A stretch of DNA of 64,000 nucleotides from Bradyrhizobium daqingense (lineage in GTDB: Bacteria > Pseudomonadota > Alphaproteobacteria > Rhizobiales > Xanthobacteraceae). Positions 63,913-64,000 of this stretch are shown here, one piece after another (the stretch's first letter is position 1; every line of letters begins with the position of its first letter). A program made the position numbers and the translations under genes. The notes beneath the pieces are model-generated. The model saw nothing but the letters and a program-made list of their open reading frames with translations, searched no databases and was not told where the DNA came from. The stretch lies in contig NZ_CP088014.1 in assembly GCF_021044685.1 (NCBI RefSeq), positions 992,001 to 1,056,000 of the forward strand, in the 5' to 3' direction.

Positions 63913-64000
63913 CGTGAAACCCCTGTCCGCCTCCCACAATACCGAGTTCCGCCCGTTTCCTGTGTGCACAACTGAACAGACTGAAGAACTGTGATGTGGT

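Overview
The window looks like a stretch of core chromosome from a Bradyrhizobium-like alphaproteobacterium (Nitrobacteraceae). The grounds are the high GC, the dense Rhizobiales housekeeping genes (tsaD-gpsA, hemD-mitofilin-hemY, rsmB with a heparinase-like gene and purH, a DUF1674 protein, folD with YggT and DUF167), and several families of short palindromic intergenic repeats. No IS element, prophage, integrase, rRNA operon or CRISPR array was seen. Three tRNA genes are present: Gly-GCC, Thr-CGT and Ala-CGC.

Layout. 0-7.4 kb: a UbiH-type hydroxylase, Trm112-like protein, LON-domain protein and thioredoxin/TPR protein. A plus-strand block (PepSY protein, cytochrome b, MHYT-GGDEF-EAL c-di-GMP enzyme) lies between Trm112 and LON. 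7.6-11.2 kb: tRNA-Gly, a frameshifted epimerase, a PQQ-type sorbosone dehydrogenase and a dihaem cytochrome c. 11.2-19.1 kb: ketopantoate reductase family, DsbA-like isomerase, DUF2239 protein with a well-defined promoter/operator, GST, two MFS carriers and gamma-glutamyltransferase. 19.3-25.8 kb: purH, heparinase-like, rsmB, DUF1674, thermonuclease, L,D-transpeptidase. 26.3-31.9 kb: acetyl-CoA synthetase, topoisomerase IB, SRPBCC protein, adenylate cyclase, EVE protein. 32-38.2 kb: gpsA and tsaD, divergent from hemD, mitofilin-like and hemY. 38.3-46.8 kb: tRNA-Thr, polysaccharide deacetylase, two small Cys-rich exported proteins, MFS exporter, Tat-exported hydrolase, P450, zinc-ribbon cyclase. 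47-53.7 kb: TerB, SDR, amidotransferase, enoyl-CoA hydratase, tRNA-Ala, YggT, DUF167, folD, ppa, GNAT. 54-57 kb: a tight four-gene operon (hydrolase, DUF2269, epimerase fused to a membrane domain, DCC thiol oxidoreductase). 57.2-63.9 kb: amine oxidase, typA, and a minus-strand operon of an Lgt-like membrane protein, a Cys-rich radical SAM enzyme of the tetraether-synthase (Tes/MJ0619)-like type and a small membrane protein, downstream of a Crp/Fnr regulator.

The best candidate for an undescribed system is that last operon (60.6-63.9 kb). A radical SAM enzyme resembling a family known to join lipid chains is coupled to an Lgt-fold membrane protein that has lost several canonical Lgt residues. 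Other leads are the DUF2239 promoter bracketed by two TACCCGGGTA palindromes, an Irr-box-like palindrome upstream of the PepSY/cytochrome b pair, and two adjacent exported proteins sharing a four-cysteine signature. All functional names come from motif recognition by eye; no database search was run.
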